The position numbers were made by a program, and so were the translations under genes. This document shows, piece by piece, positions 49,070 to 57,066 of a stretch of DNA of 64,000 bases. A model generated the notes under the pieces. The model was not told the origin of the DNA. It was given only the letters and a program-made list of their open reading frames with translations, and ran no database searches. The DNA is taken from positions 1-64,000 of IMG/VR virus record IMGVR_UViG_3300050014_000823; one strand, written 5' to 3'. Source of the stretch: a virus. Each line of letters opens with the position of its first letter. Position 1 is the stretch's first letter.

Positions 49070-49094
49070 ATGTAAATCGTATTATGATTTTACA

Positions 49095-49102
49095 TATATT
49101 TG
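49095..49102 (+). promoter_or_regulatory. host-type TATATTTG box
   Basis: A match to the Bacteroidota -7 consensus TAnnTTTG, upstream of the mini-ORF at 49137 and the gene at 49236. No clear -33 element. Confidence 0.4.
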
Positions 49103-49235
49103 TATTCGGATTTACTAACAATTAAATCTACGCCTATGATTAAGAGATAACCATTGCCCGTCCGTTAGCATTATGATAATGTCCACAGGACCTAATCATA
49201 CAAAAATAATTATTGAACCCATATAATAAACATAC

Positions 49236-49649
49236 ATGTCCAAAGAAGAGTTTATTACAATTGACTTAAAACTTCCTAATCACTGCAACGAACTATCCAA
49301 AGCAGAGGAAGTAATCGAAAAATACAAAAAGAGATTCGAAATAATGCAGATGCAAAGAAGCATCAATGATGCAAGTCATGTAGAATTATTCGAAGAAATC
49401 GTCCGATGCCTCACATATGTAGGCAAACTATCTGAACCCGCCTTTGCAATTGAAGACCAACTTGAAAAAGAGTATGTGTTAAAATTTAAACATGCTCCTG
49501 CACTTGGTAAGCAACTCTGGCTTGAACACTATGACGAAGTTCACCACCCTTATACCATTTTAAAGAATCGTTGTTACAGACTGTTGGAACTCCTTGACCA
49601 GGAATACTTTGACAGACACGGTAAACAACCACCTAACTGGAAAATCTAA
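49236..49649 (+). CDS. hypothetical helical protein, 137 aa
   Basis: All-helical and acidic, with no membrane segment. No family is recognised. It is the last plus-strand gene before a bidirectional terminator and the switch to minus-strand genes. Confidence 0.74.
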   Translation: MSKEEFITIDLKLPNHCNELSKAEEVIEKYKKRFEIMQMQRSINDASHVELFEEIVRCLTYVGKLSEPAFAIEDQLEKEYVLKFKHAPALGKQLWLEHYDEVHHPYTILKNRCYRLLELLDQEYFDRHGKQPPNWKI

Positions 49650-49662
49650 CGATACATAAAAT

Positions 49663-49695
49663 AAAAAAAGCACTGTGATTAACAGTGCTTTTTTT
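49663..49695. terminator. bidirectional intrinsic terminator
   Basis: AAAAAAAGCACTGT / ACAGTGCTTTTTTT stem with a five-base loop, between convergent genes. Confidence 0.9.
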
Positions 49696-49714
49696 ATTTA
49701 GCTTGTCCGGTAGC

Positions 49715-49750
49715 TTCCCCACTAACTTCCCCACTAACTTCCCCACTTAC
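49715..49750 (-). repeat. 12-bp tandem repeat, three copies
   Basis: TTCCCCACTAAC occurs twice and TTCCCCACTTAC once, back to back. The last copy covers the stop codon of the gene at 49747. In a different minus-strand frame the repeat reads SGEV. Confidence 0.85.
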
Positions 49751-50187
49751 ATCTGTGAAAAATGCCTTCTCATTATTCTTTCGAAGAGCTGCAGAAGGTC
49801 AGTATCATTGCACTTTTGAAAGCTATAATTACTGATGTGAATATTATCGTTGGTAATAAAGAAATGCATCCAACGCATCGAGGACTTGTTGAAGCCTTGA
49901 TGCTCTTCCTTAAGTTCGTATATCCTGTTTAACAACAGTTTACGCATTCCAATTCCTGGCAGCTTCTGAACAACTGCAGGGATAAACAGGTCATCAAATT
50001 CAAGTCCTGTGAGATATTTCCAAGTAACAAGTTTATACTTAGCTTCCAACATGGTTTCATTATTCAACCTACCTTTAGGGAATACAATGCAATGCCTTAC
50101 ATTACCTTTTGTGAAGGCAATATAGGTTTGGAGATTTGACATAACAAATCCCTGACTTTTCAGATAATCATAGAGTTTCTTTTTCAT
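49747..50187 (-). CDS. hypothetical protein, 146 aa
   Basis: A basic, mixed alpha/beta protein that starts MKKKLYDYLKSQGF. No family is recognised. It lies six bases downstream of the helicase gene and is probably co-transcribed with it. Another frame over its 3' end has an unusually protein-like tail ending in SGEV repeats. Confidence 0.7.
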   Translation of the reverse strand: MKKKLYDYLKSQGFVMSNLQTYIAFTKGNVRHCIVFPKGRLNNETMLEAKYKLVTWKYLTGLEFDDLFIPAVVQKLPGIGMRKLLLNRIYELKEEHQGFNKSSMRWMHFFITNDNIHISNYSFQKCNDTDLLQLFERIMRRHFSQM

Positions 50188-50193
50188 CGTAAT

Positions 50194-51789
50194 TTATTTA
50201 AATATGTTCCAAAAACTTTTCTTTTCTTTCTGTCTTTCAACCATTCTGACTTTCAGGTTTGCTGTCATAACTTTCAAGCAATCGACATACCAACCATTGA
50301 GTTTTGCTTGGTTAAATGCTTGTATGTCATTTGCTTTCCACTCGGCAAGCAAACCATATCTCCCTGCTGATTCAACACATTTCTCTTTAGTCCAGAAGTC
50401 CGCAGGTTTCCTTGAGAGGAATTCTGCACGCACGTCTTTTATGTCAGCCATCGTGTAGGTCCTGAGTGCACCGTCTTTCTCGTATACGTCTTTAAAGAAG
50501 TCAAAGACAGGTAAATTTGAGAAGTCAATAGGTTCATAAAAACGGTTGGAGTTTCCACCAACGGTCTTTTTGGTTTTATAGTCGTATTTCTTCTGACCTT
50601 TAATAACAGGTATTTTAAGGTCATCGAAGTTTTTGCCATTAAATTTCATGAAGAATTCTTCACTGCTCATTGCCAAAACACCTGTCATAACGTACTTATA
50701 ATAGTCTTCCTTGTCTCTCGGTGCTATCTTGAAGAATAACTTTTTAATGCCATCAGGATGCTTTCTTACTACTCGTGAGAAGAGTTGATATATCCTGTCG
50801 ATGTTCTGTGAAGTTGACATATCAACGATATTTACGAGTCTTGTATAGCTAAATCCAAGTATGCCTCTGCCTACAACGATAAGTACAAGGCAATCATCAT
50901 TCGATGTGAAATATTCAATCTGTGATGAGTCTAAGTCAATATCAGAAATGCTCAATGCAGACTTAATTCCAACTGCATCGAAGTACTGTTTAATCTGCAT
51001 TGCCTGTGCCTGTGATTTACAAGCAAACATAGTCTTACGAAGTTCGGTAAGAGTCTGTTTCCAAGTTCTGATGTTTTTGTTATCTGTTATCTTTGAGATA
51101 ATCTTACCTAATAGTTCGTCAAGAGTTTTCCGGGTTTCATTATCTCTTATTTCGATTTCACCCTTTAATTCTTTCTCACTGTTGTAGTCTTTGATAATAT
51201 CGAAGTTGTAACTACTTGTTGCTATTTCAACTCTAACGTCTGCTGCCATACCTTCATCGTAAATGGTAAGTAAAGGAACAGCTATAATCGAGTAGTTCCG
51301 GAGTATGAAAGGTGAGGGTGTTCCTGTAAGCAGTAGTTGTTTACTTGGCTTAACCATCTTAATTATGTCCTGTACCATTTCAGCGAAGTAAAACTGATGT
51401 GCTTCATCAACAACTAATAAGTCGATGTGTGGTAAATTTTTACCACAAAGGGTCTGAGGTAAGCAGACGTTAACCTGTGATTTATGTTTGAATTCTGTGA
51501 ATTTTTCCACTAAATTGTAACTAAAGCCGGGATGAACTTCATTAAGAACATCATTGAACTGTGTGCGGAGAATGGTTGTACCATGTGTGAGGACTAATAC
51601 CTTTGCGAGAGGATGCTCGATAAGGTAGTCTTCAATGCTGTATATAGCCATGATAGTTTTACCTGCGGAAGGACAAGCTGCTAAGATAGTTACATCTTGT
51701 TTGCTCATACTTGTCTTGATTTTCTGCAGAACATCTGACTGATAATTCAGTGTCTTTAATCCTCTATATGTAAACCAATCTTTCATCAT
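50194..51789 (-). CDS. superfamily 2 helicase, 531 aa
   Basis: Motif I is ACPSAGKT (residues about 38-45), motif II VDEAH (127-131), motif III LTGTPSPF, and motif VI QLFSRVVRK in the second RecA lobe. It resembles phage UvsW-type or restriction-type SF2 helicases. It is likely to unwind branched DNA or support recombination and replication. Its promoter places transcription start at the ATG, so the mRNA is probably leaderless. Confidence 0.88.
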   Translation of the reverse strand: MMKDWFTYRGLKTLNYQSDVLQKIKTSMSKQDVTILAACPSAGKTIMAIYSIEDYLIEHPLAKVLVLTHGTTILRTQFNDVLNEVHPGFSYNLVEKFTEFKHKSQVNVCLPQTLCGKNLPHIDLLVVDEAHQFYFAEMVQDIIKMVKPSKQLLLTGTPSPFILRNYSIIAVPLLTIYDEGMAADVRVEIATSSYNFDIIKDYNSEKELKGEIEIRDNETRKTLDELLGKIISKITDNKNIRTWKQTLTELRKTMFACKSQAQAMQIKQYFDAVGIKSALSISDIDLDSSQIEYFTSNDDCLVLIVVGRGILGFSYTRLVNIVDMSTSQNIDRIYQLFSRVVRKHPDGIKKLFFKIAPRDKEDYYKYVMTGVLAMSSEEFFMKFNGKNFDDLKIPVIKGQKKYDYKTKKTVGGNSNRFYEPIDFSNLPVFDFFKDVYEKDGALRTYTMADIKDVRAEFLSRKPADFWTKEKCVESAGRYGLLAEWKANDIQAFNQAKLNGWYVDCLKVMTANLKVRMVERQKEKKSFWNIFK

Positions 51790-51794
51790 ACAGT

Positions 51795-51823
51795 ATTATA
51801 CGTAAAGATTGAAATAATGTTAC
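51795..51823 (-). promoter_or_regulatory. ECF-type phage promoter, leaderless
   Basis: On the minus strand GTAACATTA and ACGTATAAT are at standard spacing. The helicase ATG follows the -10 box after five bases. Confidence 0.8.
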
Positions 51824-51829
51824 AGTTTG

Positions 51830-52115
51830 GTGCATATAAATGGAGAAACCCTCAAAGAACCTTACGCTTCTGGCAGTTTCCGGTTTCCCTTGCGTGTCTG
51901 TCAGTTTCCAGTTCTAAGAAGGTCTCTCTATCCGATTTCCTGTGGATGAGGAAACATCCCTCGGATAACCATTTCCGTCAGAGTGGCATGTTGTGTGAGC
52001 AGGACGCTACCTCTGCCTATGCCTTCCTCAGTGGGTTGGCATGTTCGAATCGCTCTATTACTATCACACCTTTCGTTTCTCCTGCCCGAAGGCAAATTAA
52101 CGGTTGGTTTTCTTG
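51830..52115 (-). ncRNA. structured non-coding RNA, downstream part
   Basis: No convincing ORF covers this stretch on the transcribed strand. Many stems can be drawn: GCC-TTCG-GGC, GGCAT/ATGCC enclosing GCAG/CTGC, TATCCGA/TCGGATA enclosing GGATG/CATCC, and several G-GAAA-C tetraloop-like elements. It follows the tRNA-like domain on the same transcript. I cannot match it to a known RNA class. Confidence 0.5.
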
Positions 52116-52247
52116 TGGTCGAAAAGGGAATTGAACCCCTATTATTTGCGTTGTTCCTACGCACTTGTCACACTGTTGTCCACATGTCGAGACAGGGAAC
52201 ACCCATCCGTATGGCAGTGAAGCATTCAGCCTTATGCTAATTCAACC
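52116..52247 (-). ncRNA. tRNA-like RNA with enlarged anticodon domain, 132 nt
   Basis: The acceptor GGTTGAA pairs with TTCGACC (one G-U), with discriminator A. U8 follows. The D-arm is AGCA-loop with GG-TGCT. The T-arm is AGGGG-TTCAATT-CCCTT. Between D- and T-arms lie about 80 bases where about 23 are normal. They contain a CACTG/CAGTG stem and a TGCGT/ACGCA stem, but no loop with U33. It begins about ten bases after an ECF-type -10 box, so it is the 5' end of the transcript. Confidence 0.6.
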
Positions 52248-52257
52248 GATTATACGT

Positions 52258-52286
52258 ATTATACGTATAAGCCAGGAAAATGTTAC
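52258..52286 (-). promoter_or_regulatory. ECF-type phage promoter of the structured RNA
   Basis: On the minus strand GTAACATTT and ACGTATAAT are at standard spacing. A second CGTATAAT-like copy lies just downstream. Confidence 0.8.
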
Positions 52287-52304
52287 AAAAAATACAGAAA
52301 AAAT

Positions 52305-52345
52305 AAAGGGTGTCGTTCTGGTTAAACAATTCACCCTTTTTCTAA
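52305..52345 (-). terminator. intrinsic terminator of the minus-strand operon
   Basis: Reading leftward, AAAGGGTG and CACCCTTT pair and are followed by a T-rich tract. It ends the gene series whose last member is at 52372. Confidence 0.72.
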
Positions 52346-52371
52346 CCTTAAAACTAATCTATGAAAAAAAC

Positions 52372-52701
52372 CTATTTCTTTCGTATCACCATGATACTGT
52401 CGTTCTCTACAAGAATTTCTTTAACGAGAATACTACGTACTCCCTCACCATTTTGTGGATTAATAATAATGGTTGTCTGTTGAGTCTTACCCACAGGATA
52501 GGTAATAGAATTAACATTACCGCCAGGAAGTATGGCTACTTTAACACTGCCAATACCTGTTGACACTGTATAAATTTTCAGACCTTTGAGTTCATCGGGC
52601 AACCCTGCTTCATTACCATTAAGTATCTGATTTGTTTTGCCGGGATTACAACTTGCCATAATGACAAGTAATAGAATTGCGAATAGTTTAATTGCTTTCA
52701 T
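52372..52701 (-). CDS. lipoprotein, 109 aa
   Basis: A lipoprotein signal peptide with lipobox IMASC (Cys at about residue 18) predicts export and lipidation. The mature part is beta-rich. It is the last gene of a long minus-strand operon, and its stop is TAG. Phage-encoded lipoproteins often block superinfection, but nothing specific supports that here. Confidence 0.72.
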   Translation of the reverse strand: MKAIKLFAILLLVIMASCNPGKTNQILNGNEAGLPDELKGLKIYTVSTGIGSVKVAILPGGNVNSITYPVGKTQQTTIIINPQNGEGVRSILVKEILVENDSIMVIRKK

Positions 52702-52708
52702 ATAAAAT

Positions 52709-52894
52709 TTATTTAATTAATGTGTCATAATATGCGCTTCTCCAACCCATGCCATCAGTAATTCTTTGGGCATACCAATTGAATTTTCTCCAACGGAAGA
52801 TAAACCAAAAGGTTATTACAATATAGTGTTTTGGTTCTGCATAGCTGATTGCTCCGTATGCTCGTTTGATTTTATCTGTGTCTATTGTTATCAT
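52709..52894 (-). CDS. small hydrophobic-basic protein, 61 aa
   Basis: A mildly hydrophobic aromatic stretch at residues 22-40 may associate with membrane. It overlaps the upstream gene by four bases (ATGA). No family is recognised. Confidence 0.62.
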   Translation of the reverse strand: MITIDTDKIKRAYGAISYAEPKHYIVITFWFIFRWRKFNWYAQRITDGMGWRSAYYDTLIK

Positions 52895-53145
52895 CCCATC
52901 ATCCCCATATTTCTGAATATTGTTGACCGGAAGTTATCTGCAGCACTACTGTCACTACTACTGTAGCCACCACCAACTGAAACGTTATCATAATCAATAG
53001 GTTTCTTACCTTCCTTAACTCTTTCTTCGTTTCTTTCTTTGCGCTGTTTTTCAATCTTCTTACCAAATCTGTAAGAGTCTATGAGGATATAGGCGAAGAA
53101 ACCTAATATCAGCACACCACACAATATGTCAGTCATGTCAAACAT
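52891..53145 (-). CDS. single-pass membrane protein, 84 aa
   Basis: A membrane helix at about residues 5-25 is followed by a basic segment and a Ser/Gly-rich tail. I chose the start at 53145 (a shorter overlap with the upstream gene). A start at 53169 is possible. Confidence 0.66.
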   Translation of the reverse strand: MFDMTDILCGVLILGFFAYILIDSYRFGKKIEKQRKERNEERVKEGKKPIDYDNVSVGGGYSSSDSSAADNFRSTIFRNMGMMG

Positions 53146-53368
53146 TGAGTACGTTATCAATTTTGTCACGAATTTCTGTTTTTATTTCTTTAAGTAATGC
53201 TTTACGCTTTTTGAGTTCCTTTTCATCTTCTTCATGCCCGTAATCGGCAGACTCTGCTTGAACTCGAATATTTTTGGTGGAACTACCATCATATATACCA
53301 TCATCAATAAGATGATACATACTTTCAAGTTCGGCTAAGTTTAACTCTCGTAGTCTTGGATATTTCAT
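53138..53368 (-). CDS. hypothetical protein, 76 aa
   Basis: A charged helical protein with a Lys/Glu-rich C-terminal half. No family is recognised. It overlaps the next gene by eight bases. Confidence 0.64.
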   Translation of the reverse strand: MKYPRLRELNLAELESMYHLIDDGIYDGSSTKNIRVQAESADYGHEEDEKELKKRKALLKEIKTEIRDKIDNVLNV

Positions 53369-53380
53369 TGTATATTAAAT

Positions 53381-53776
53381 TTACTGTTCCCAAGGTTCTG
53401 GACCAAACATTCCACCACCCCAAGCAGGTTGTACCCTACGTGGTACAGGTTGTGGTTCGTAGTCACTTATTTCAATTCTGTGGTTCTGAGGAATATCGAA
53501 CTGCTGTATCTTTGCTTTGCTGATAGGATATCTGACCTGTCTCGGCTGTTGACTGCAACCATGCCAATGTTTGCGGGTTTGGTGTAAACTGCCATTTAAC
53601 AGATATTCGTCATAAATAGCTGTGCGTTTGTCGAAACCCTTGTCATAGCCTTCATCGTAAGGAAATTTCTGACGGAGTATCTGTACACCATTAAGGAAGT
53701 AAAGTAAGTAGTTTCTTTTCTTACCATCAGCACACTTCTTACTGCACTGAACTTTACATGTGAGTTTGTATTCCAT
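53381..53776 (-). CDS. hypothetical protein with Pro-rich tail, 131 aa
   Basis: The start at 53776 overlaps the region of the upstream TGA, so extra upstream residues (to 53845) would run through another gene. It has four Cys and a C-terminal tail rich in Pro, Gln and Gly. It may be a small structural or adaptor protein. No family is recognised. Confidence 0.68.
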   Translation of the reverse strand: MEYKLTCKVQCSKKCADGKKRNYLLYFLNGVQILRQKFPYDEGYDKGFDKRTAIYDEYLLNGSLHQTRKHWHGCSQQPRQVRYPISKAKIQQFDIPQNHRIEISDYEPQPVPRRVQPAWGGGMFGPEPWEQ

Positions 53777-53777
53777 A

Positions 53778-53936
53778 TCAATCGTCATAAGATTTTTTAA
53801 GTCTAACATCATCATCGTCTTGAGTAACAACACTATCATCGTCACTGTTCAAGTGTCTTTGAGTCATCGACTTTTCTTCCTGTTCTTTCTTCTTGACAGG
53901 AGTTTCTTCTTCTTTGTCGTTTTTACCGTACCACAT
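53778..53936 (-). CDS. small charged protein, 52 aa
   Basis: Almost entirely Lys, Glu and Asp, with an Asp run, so probably disordered. It starts within the stop of the upstream gene (TAATG) and ends just before the next start, which supports a real gene. Confidence 0.58.
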   Translation of the reverse strand: MWYGKNDKEEETPVKKKEQEEKSMTQRHLNSDDDSVVTQDDDDVRLKKSYDD

Positions 53937-54316
53937 TATCTTAATCCTTCTTCGGTTATTACTTCTTTGATTACTGCTAAGACTTGATTCATTTCAGAGA
54001 GTTTTATGCGGTCCAAAATATCTTCACGTTCAGAAATTAACAAGTCGTTATCCCTGTACTCAACTTCGTAATTCCAGTTCTTAATCCATACAATTGCCTT
54101 ACGCAAAAGTATTGTGGTCTCGACCTTTAAATTACTTTTATGACTTCCGGACTTAACAAGTTTTCCGATAATTTTTTCCGAAATTTCCGTTTCCTTTTCT
54201 TTTAGTTGGTCATTAATTTCCGCACGGGTTCTTCGCACCTGTTCTTCACTATGAAGTGCAGACTCACCTAAAAGAATTAAATCAATTGCTTTCGGACTAT
54301 CAGTCTTTGTTGCCAT
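53936..54316 (-). CDS. hypothetical helical protein, 126 aa
   Basis: A charged, all-helical protein. No family is recognised. It lies four bases from the upstream lipoprotein gene and overlaps the next start. Confidence 0.7.
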   Translation of the reverse strand: MATKTDSPKAIDLILLGESALHSEEQVRRTRAEINDQLKEKETEISEKIIGKLVKSGSHKSNLKVETTILLRKAIVWIKNWNYEVEYRDNDLLISEREDILDRIKLSEMNQVLAVIKEVITEEGLR

Positions 54317-54320
54317 GACC

Positions 54321-54644
54321 TTAGTATATCAGTGCTTCGTCAAGACCACGTTCAATGTTTTTCATACCATCGGGTCTGAAATTAGACACTGAATAAGTAG
54401 GACGTAGTTCATCACCCTTTTTATCACTAAAAAGTACACCTGTGTTGGAGTCAGTAAGTTCCTCAACGACTGCTTTAACGCTGTCGGGTTTAAGATAGAC
54501 GATATCACCTATCTTATACTTGTGCTTGACAGATGATTCAGTATAATCACTGCTGTTCTGTCCACGTTTGTCGATGTTTCTTGATGTGCAACTGTTAAGC
54601 AGTATTACACAAAGTAGTAGTGCTAAAAATTTCGATGTTTTCAT
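54321..54644 (-). CDS. lipoprotein, 107 aa
   Basis: Signal peptide with lipobox LNSC (Cys at about residue 19). The mature domain from about residue 45 looks like a small beta barrel (YKIGDIVYLKPDSVKAVVEEL). It overlaps the upstream gene by one base. Confidence 0.72.
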   Translation of the reverse strand: MKTSKFLALLLCVILLNSCTSRNIDKRGQNSSDYTESSVKHKYKIGDIVYLKPDSVKAVVEELTDSNTGVLFSDKKGDELRPTYSVSNFRPDGMKNIERGLDEALIY

Positions 54645-54853
54645 TAGAATTTCTTTTTTACGTAGGTTAATACATAAGCGATAATTACGAGTACAAGTCC
54701 GATAGCTTGTTGAACCTTTACATCGGCACGTGCAGCTTTCTGCATTTCATGATAGCCGGGATAGTTACTGATATGAACTGCACAATAGATTAGCAGTCCA
54801 AGTCCGATTACCGTAAAGGCAATCATAAGAATGAGTTTAATGTTCTTTTTCAT
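54644..54853 (-). CDS. two-helix membrane protein, 69 aa
   Basis: Hydrophobic helices at about residues 5-26 and 46-65 are separated by a short polar loop. Small size and basic ends fit an inner-membrane protein. No family is recognised. Confidence 0.68.
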   Translation of the reverse strand: MKKNIKLILMIAFTVIGLGLLIYCAVHISNYPGYHEMQKAARADVKVQQAIGLVLVIIAYVLTYVKKKF

Positions 54854-54864
54854 AGTATATGTAT

Positions 54865-55080
54865 TTATTCGAATAAAAATTTCTTGTCTTCAGGTATCAC
54901 TCCAAAGGGACACCAAGTACCAACGCTTTTATAACCAAAGCATTCATTTGTTATTTCACAACCCGGAGAGCAACACCCCCAAGCATTACAACCTGTGTTA
55001 TATTTACACATAATACAATCAAGTACTTTAACGTGTTGTGTCCACTCTTTGCCTCTGGTTGTAATTACTTTATCTTCCAT
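54865..55080 (-). CDS. Cys-rich protein, 71 aa
   Basis: Ten Cys in about 40 residues (CIMC, C, CC, C, C, C and others) suggest zinc or Fe-S binding. A TATATTTG box lies four bases before the ATG, so a separate host-type promoter is possible. Confidence 0.68.
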   Translation of the reverse strand: MEDKVITTRGKEWTQHVKVLDCIMCKYNTGCNAWGCCSPGCEITNECFGYKSVGTWCPFGVIPEDKKFLFE

Positions 55081-55095
55081 GATGCAAATATATAA

Positions 55096-55473
55096 TCAAT
55101 AATCGAGAATTCCAAGTGCTCTACGAATTTCATCGGCTTTCATTTCCTTGCCATTCTCATATGCTTCCTCCATCTTATTGGTTATGATAGTTGTAAGAGT
55201 ATTGGGATTAACACGTTTAAGAAACAACCTGTTGAGATAGTTGAAGATTTTATACTCAACTTCTCCGTTAATCTTCACCTGTTCAAGCAGTTCTGTGAGA
55301 CGTTTTCCTGGCACAGTGTCCTTGAATATTTTTATACTACCGCCCAAAATAAGGTCATCAATCCAATATGAATTACTGTTTTCCTTGATATCAACCTTAG
55401 TGTCTGGACCTTCATAACACTTATATGCACTGCAAATGTGCGGTCCTTTTCCAATTATTACATCGTCCCACAT
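55096..55473 (-). CDS. hypothetical protein, 125 aa
   Basis: A mixed alpha/beta soluble protein. No family is recognised. It lies ten bases from its upstream neighbour. Confidence 0.7.
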   Translation of the reverse strand: MWDDVIIGKGPHICSAYKCYEGPDTKVDIKENSNSYWIDDLILGGSIKIFKDTVPGKRLTELLEQVKINGEVEYKIFNYLNRLFLKRVNPNTLTTIITNKMEEAYENGKEMKADEIRRALGILDY

Positions 55474-55483
55474 AGTATATAAA

Positions 55484-56017
55484 TTAATCAGTTAACCAAC
55501 CAAATACATTATTCATGATGTGTGTGCAACCATCACAGATTTCCTGTTCTTCTGTAGAGAACACAAATTTGAATCCTTTGTGTCTGCGAGACTTTAAGAT
55601 TTCGTCAATCTTAACAGTTTCAAGTGGAACTTTGCAGACTTCTGCATATTCTTGTCCAATTCTGTAGCCATCAAGAACGCTAACAGGACCACCACCGAAG
55701 TAACCCAATACCCAAATGTTTCTTTTCTGCTCAGTATCATAGTACTTGCGAAAGTCGGCATTCTTAAGGTCAAGATTTTTCACCTTTGGTATACGGTCTT
55801 CAACTTTGACGATGATGTTGCAATATTCGGCAACCCAATCGGTTTCACTACCACTCATTAAGCGGACAATAACTCTGTTATTATCCATAAAGCCATATTC
55901 AATGACTTCGGCATTCGGATGACAAACTTTACCATCAATACCTTTAAGGTCAACTATGTCGCCTTTGCGGAGTCCGTAGTATCTACTGCGGGTTTCGTTA
56001 TCAAATGGTTTCTTCAT
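55484..56017 (-). CDS. hypothetical protein, 177 aa
   Basis: The first 60 residues (YYGLRKGDIVDLKGIDGKV) resemble a KOW/SH3-type small barrel. The rest is unassigned, with a possible metal site at CDGCTH near the end. It overlaps the preceding gene by one base. Confidence 0.7.
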   Translation of the reverse strand: MKKPFDNETRSRYYGLRKGDIVDLKGIDGKVCHPNAEVIEYGFMDNNRVIVRLMSGSETDWVAEYCNIIVKVEDRIPKVKNLDLKNADFRKYYDTEQKRNIWVLGYFGGGPVSVLDGYRIGQEYAEVCKVPLETVKIDEILKSRRHKGFKFVFSTEEQEICDGCTHIMNNVFGWLTD

Positions 56018-56385
56018 TACTTCTTTGAATATACTGATTTAAGCAATTCTTTGTGTTCGGCTTCTGTACCGATAAATTCCAAGTAGAGTTTCTGTCCGGG
56101 TTCAATGCGAATATTTTCATCACTGATATCGAATTCTTGCCAACCACGCATTTCAATTACCATTAGTAAACCTTTGCGGAGTTCTGCAATCTTAATACGT
56201 TGCTGATGAAACTTAATGGCATTTTTACTATCCTCAATGATATAATCCCAAATATGCTCATTGTCATATCTTGCAACGACTTGTTTATTATCCATTTCCA
56301 TGTAAGAGACTTCCCTCAAGTCATGTGCAATGAGTTGACGGATTTCCCATTGTGGAAAACTTCTGTGCATTTCTGTTTCTTTCAT
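56017..56385 (-). CDS. hypothetical protein, 122 aa
   Basis: A soluble protein with helical first half and strand-rich second half. No family is recognised. Single-base overlaps on both sides show operon organisation. Confidence 0.7.
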   Translation of the reverse strand: MKETEMHRSFPQWEIRQLIAHDLREVSYMEMDNKQVVARYDNEHIWDYIIEDSKNAIKFHQQRIKIAELRKGLLMVIEMRGWQEFDISDENIRIEPGQKLYLEFIGTEAEHKELLKSVYSKK

Positions 56386-56795
56386 TATAGTACTGTTTTA
56401 ATTAAGTCTATTGCATCGGCAATGAATATTTGCTCATTGCTTTTCATTGCTTCTTCCTGCATATATTTTACTGCTCCCATGCGAAGATTTTCTCCGGGTT
56501 TATTATCATTCCATAATTCTTTTACAACTCCCTGTACTAAAGGTGTAAACCAATTGGGATATACTAATGGTTTCTTACCGTCACCCAACTTACCACTCAA
56601 CACAAGATAATTTAAATAATTAAGTGTTCTCATATATAGTGAGTGTGTCATGTTTCTGGTTGCAAGTGCACCCAAAACAACTTCAACAGTAACAATGCTT
56701 GCTTTCATACTTTGATAATATGTCATACCATCGTTCATTCTGTGCGACTCGATTATACGAGCTGCGTTTTCCATTGCATCTAATTTGTGTTTCAT
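56385..56795 (-). CDS. hypothetical protein, 136 aa
   Basis: An all-helical protein with several Met residues. No family is recognised. It is one base from its upstream neighbour. Confidence 0.7.
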   Translation of the reverse strand: MKHKLDAMENAARIIESHRMNDGMTYYQSMKASIVTVEVVLGALATRNMTHSLYMRTLNYLNYLVLSGKLGDGKKPLVYPNWFTPLVQGVVKELWNDNKPGENLRMGAVKYMQEEAMKSNEQIFIADAIDLIKTVL

Positions 56796-56796
56796 T

Positions 56797-57066
56797 TTAT
56801 TCAGTCATTACACAATAACTACTACCCTCATAATAATATCCACCTTCTCCATAGGCAATACACCTTATGAAGCATTGTGTGAATATAAGTCCGTTTACCT
56901 CAAAGTCATAGTACCCATCCTCAAATTCCTGTTCATCATGAAAGAACAGTTGTGGCGCATAACCTTTTATTGGTGTATATTCAACATACGGACGTTTCCT
57001 GTCGTTGATAAACTCAAGTACTTCATCAGTGTTGATGTCGAGAAATTTGCTTTCTAAAATTTTCAT
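56797..57066 (-). CDS. acidic hypothetical protein, 89 aa
   Basis: A small beta-rich acidic protein with many Tyr and Phe. It overlaps the upstream gene by four bases. No family is recognised. Confidence 0.66.
   Translation of the reverse strand: MKILESKFLDINTDEVLEFINDRKRPYVEYTPIKGYAPQLFFHDEQEFEDGYYDFEVNGLIFTQCFIRCIAYGEGGYYYEGSSYCVMTE

Noticed and set aside
49747-50187. Frameshifted gene extending into the SGEV tail
   Set aside because: The annotated frame is intact with a normal stop. The alternative tail is kept only as a low-interest observation.
51817-52240. Several overlapping ORFs on both strands over the structured RNA locus
   Set aside because: They are in conflicting frames, contain no recognisable domain, and the region has a promoter and tRNA-like folding on the minus strand instead.
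51830-52250. tmRNA or RNase P RNA
   Set aside because: The T-arm and acceptor 3' strand lie only 132 nt from the 5' end rather than at the far end, no tag ORF is seen, and RNase P conserved regions could not be matched.
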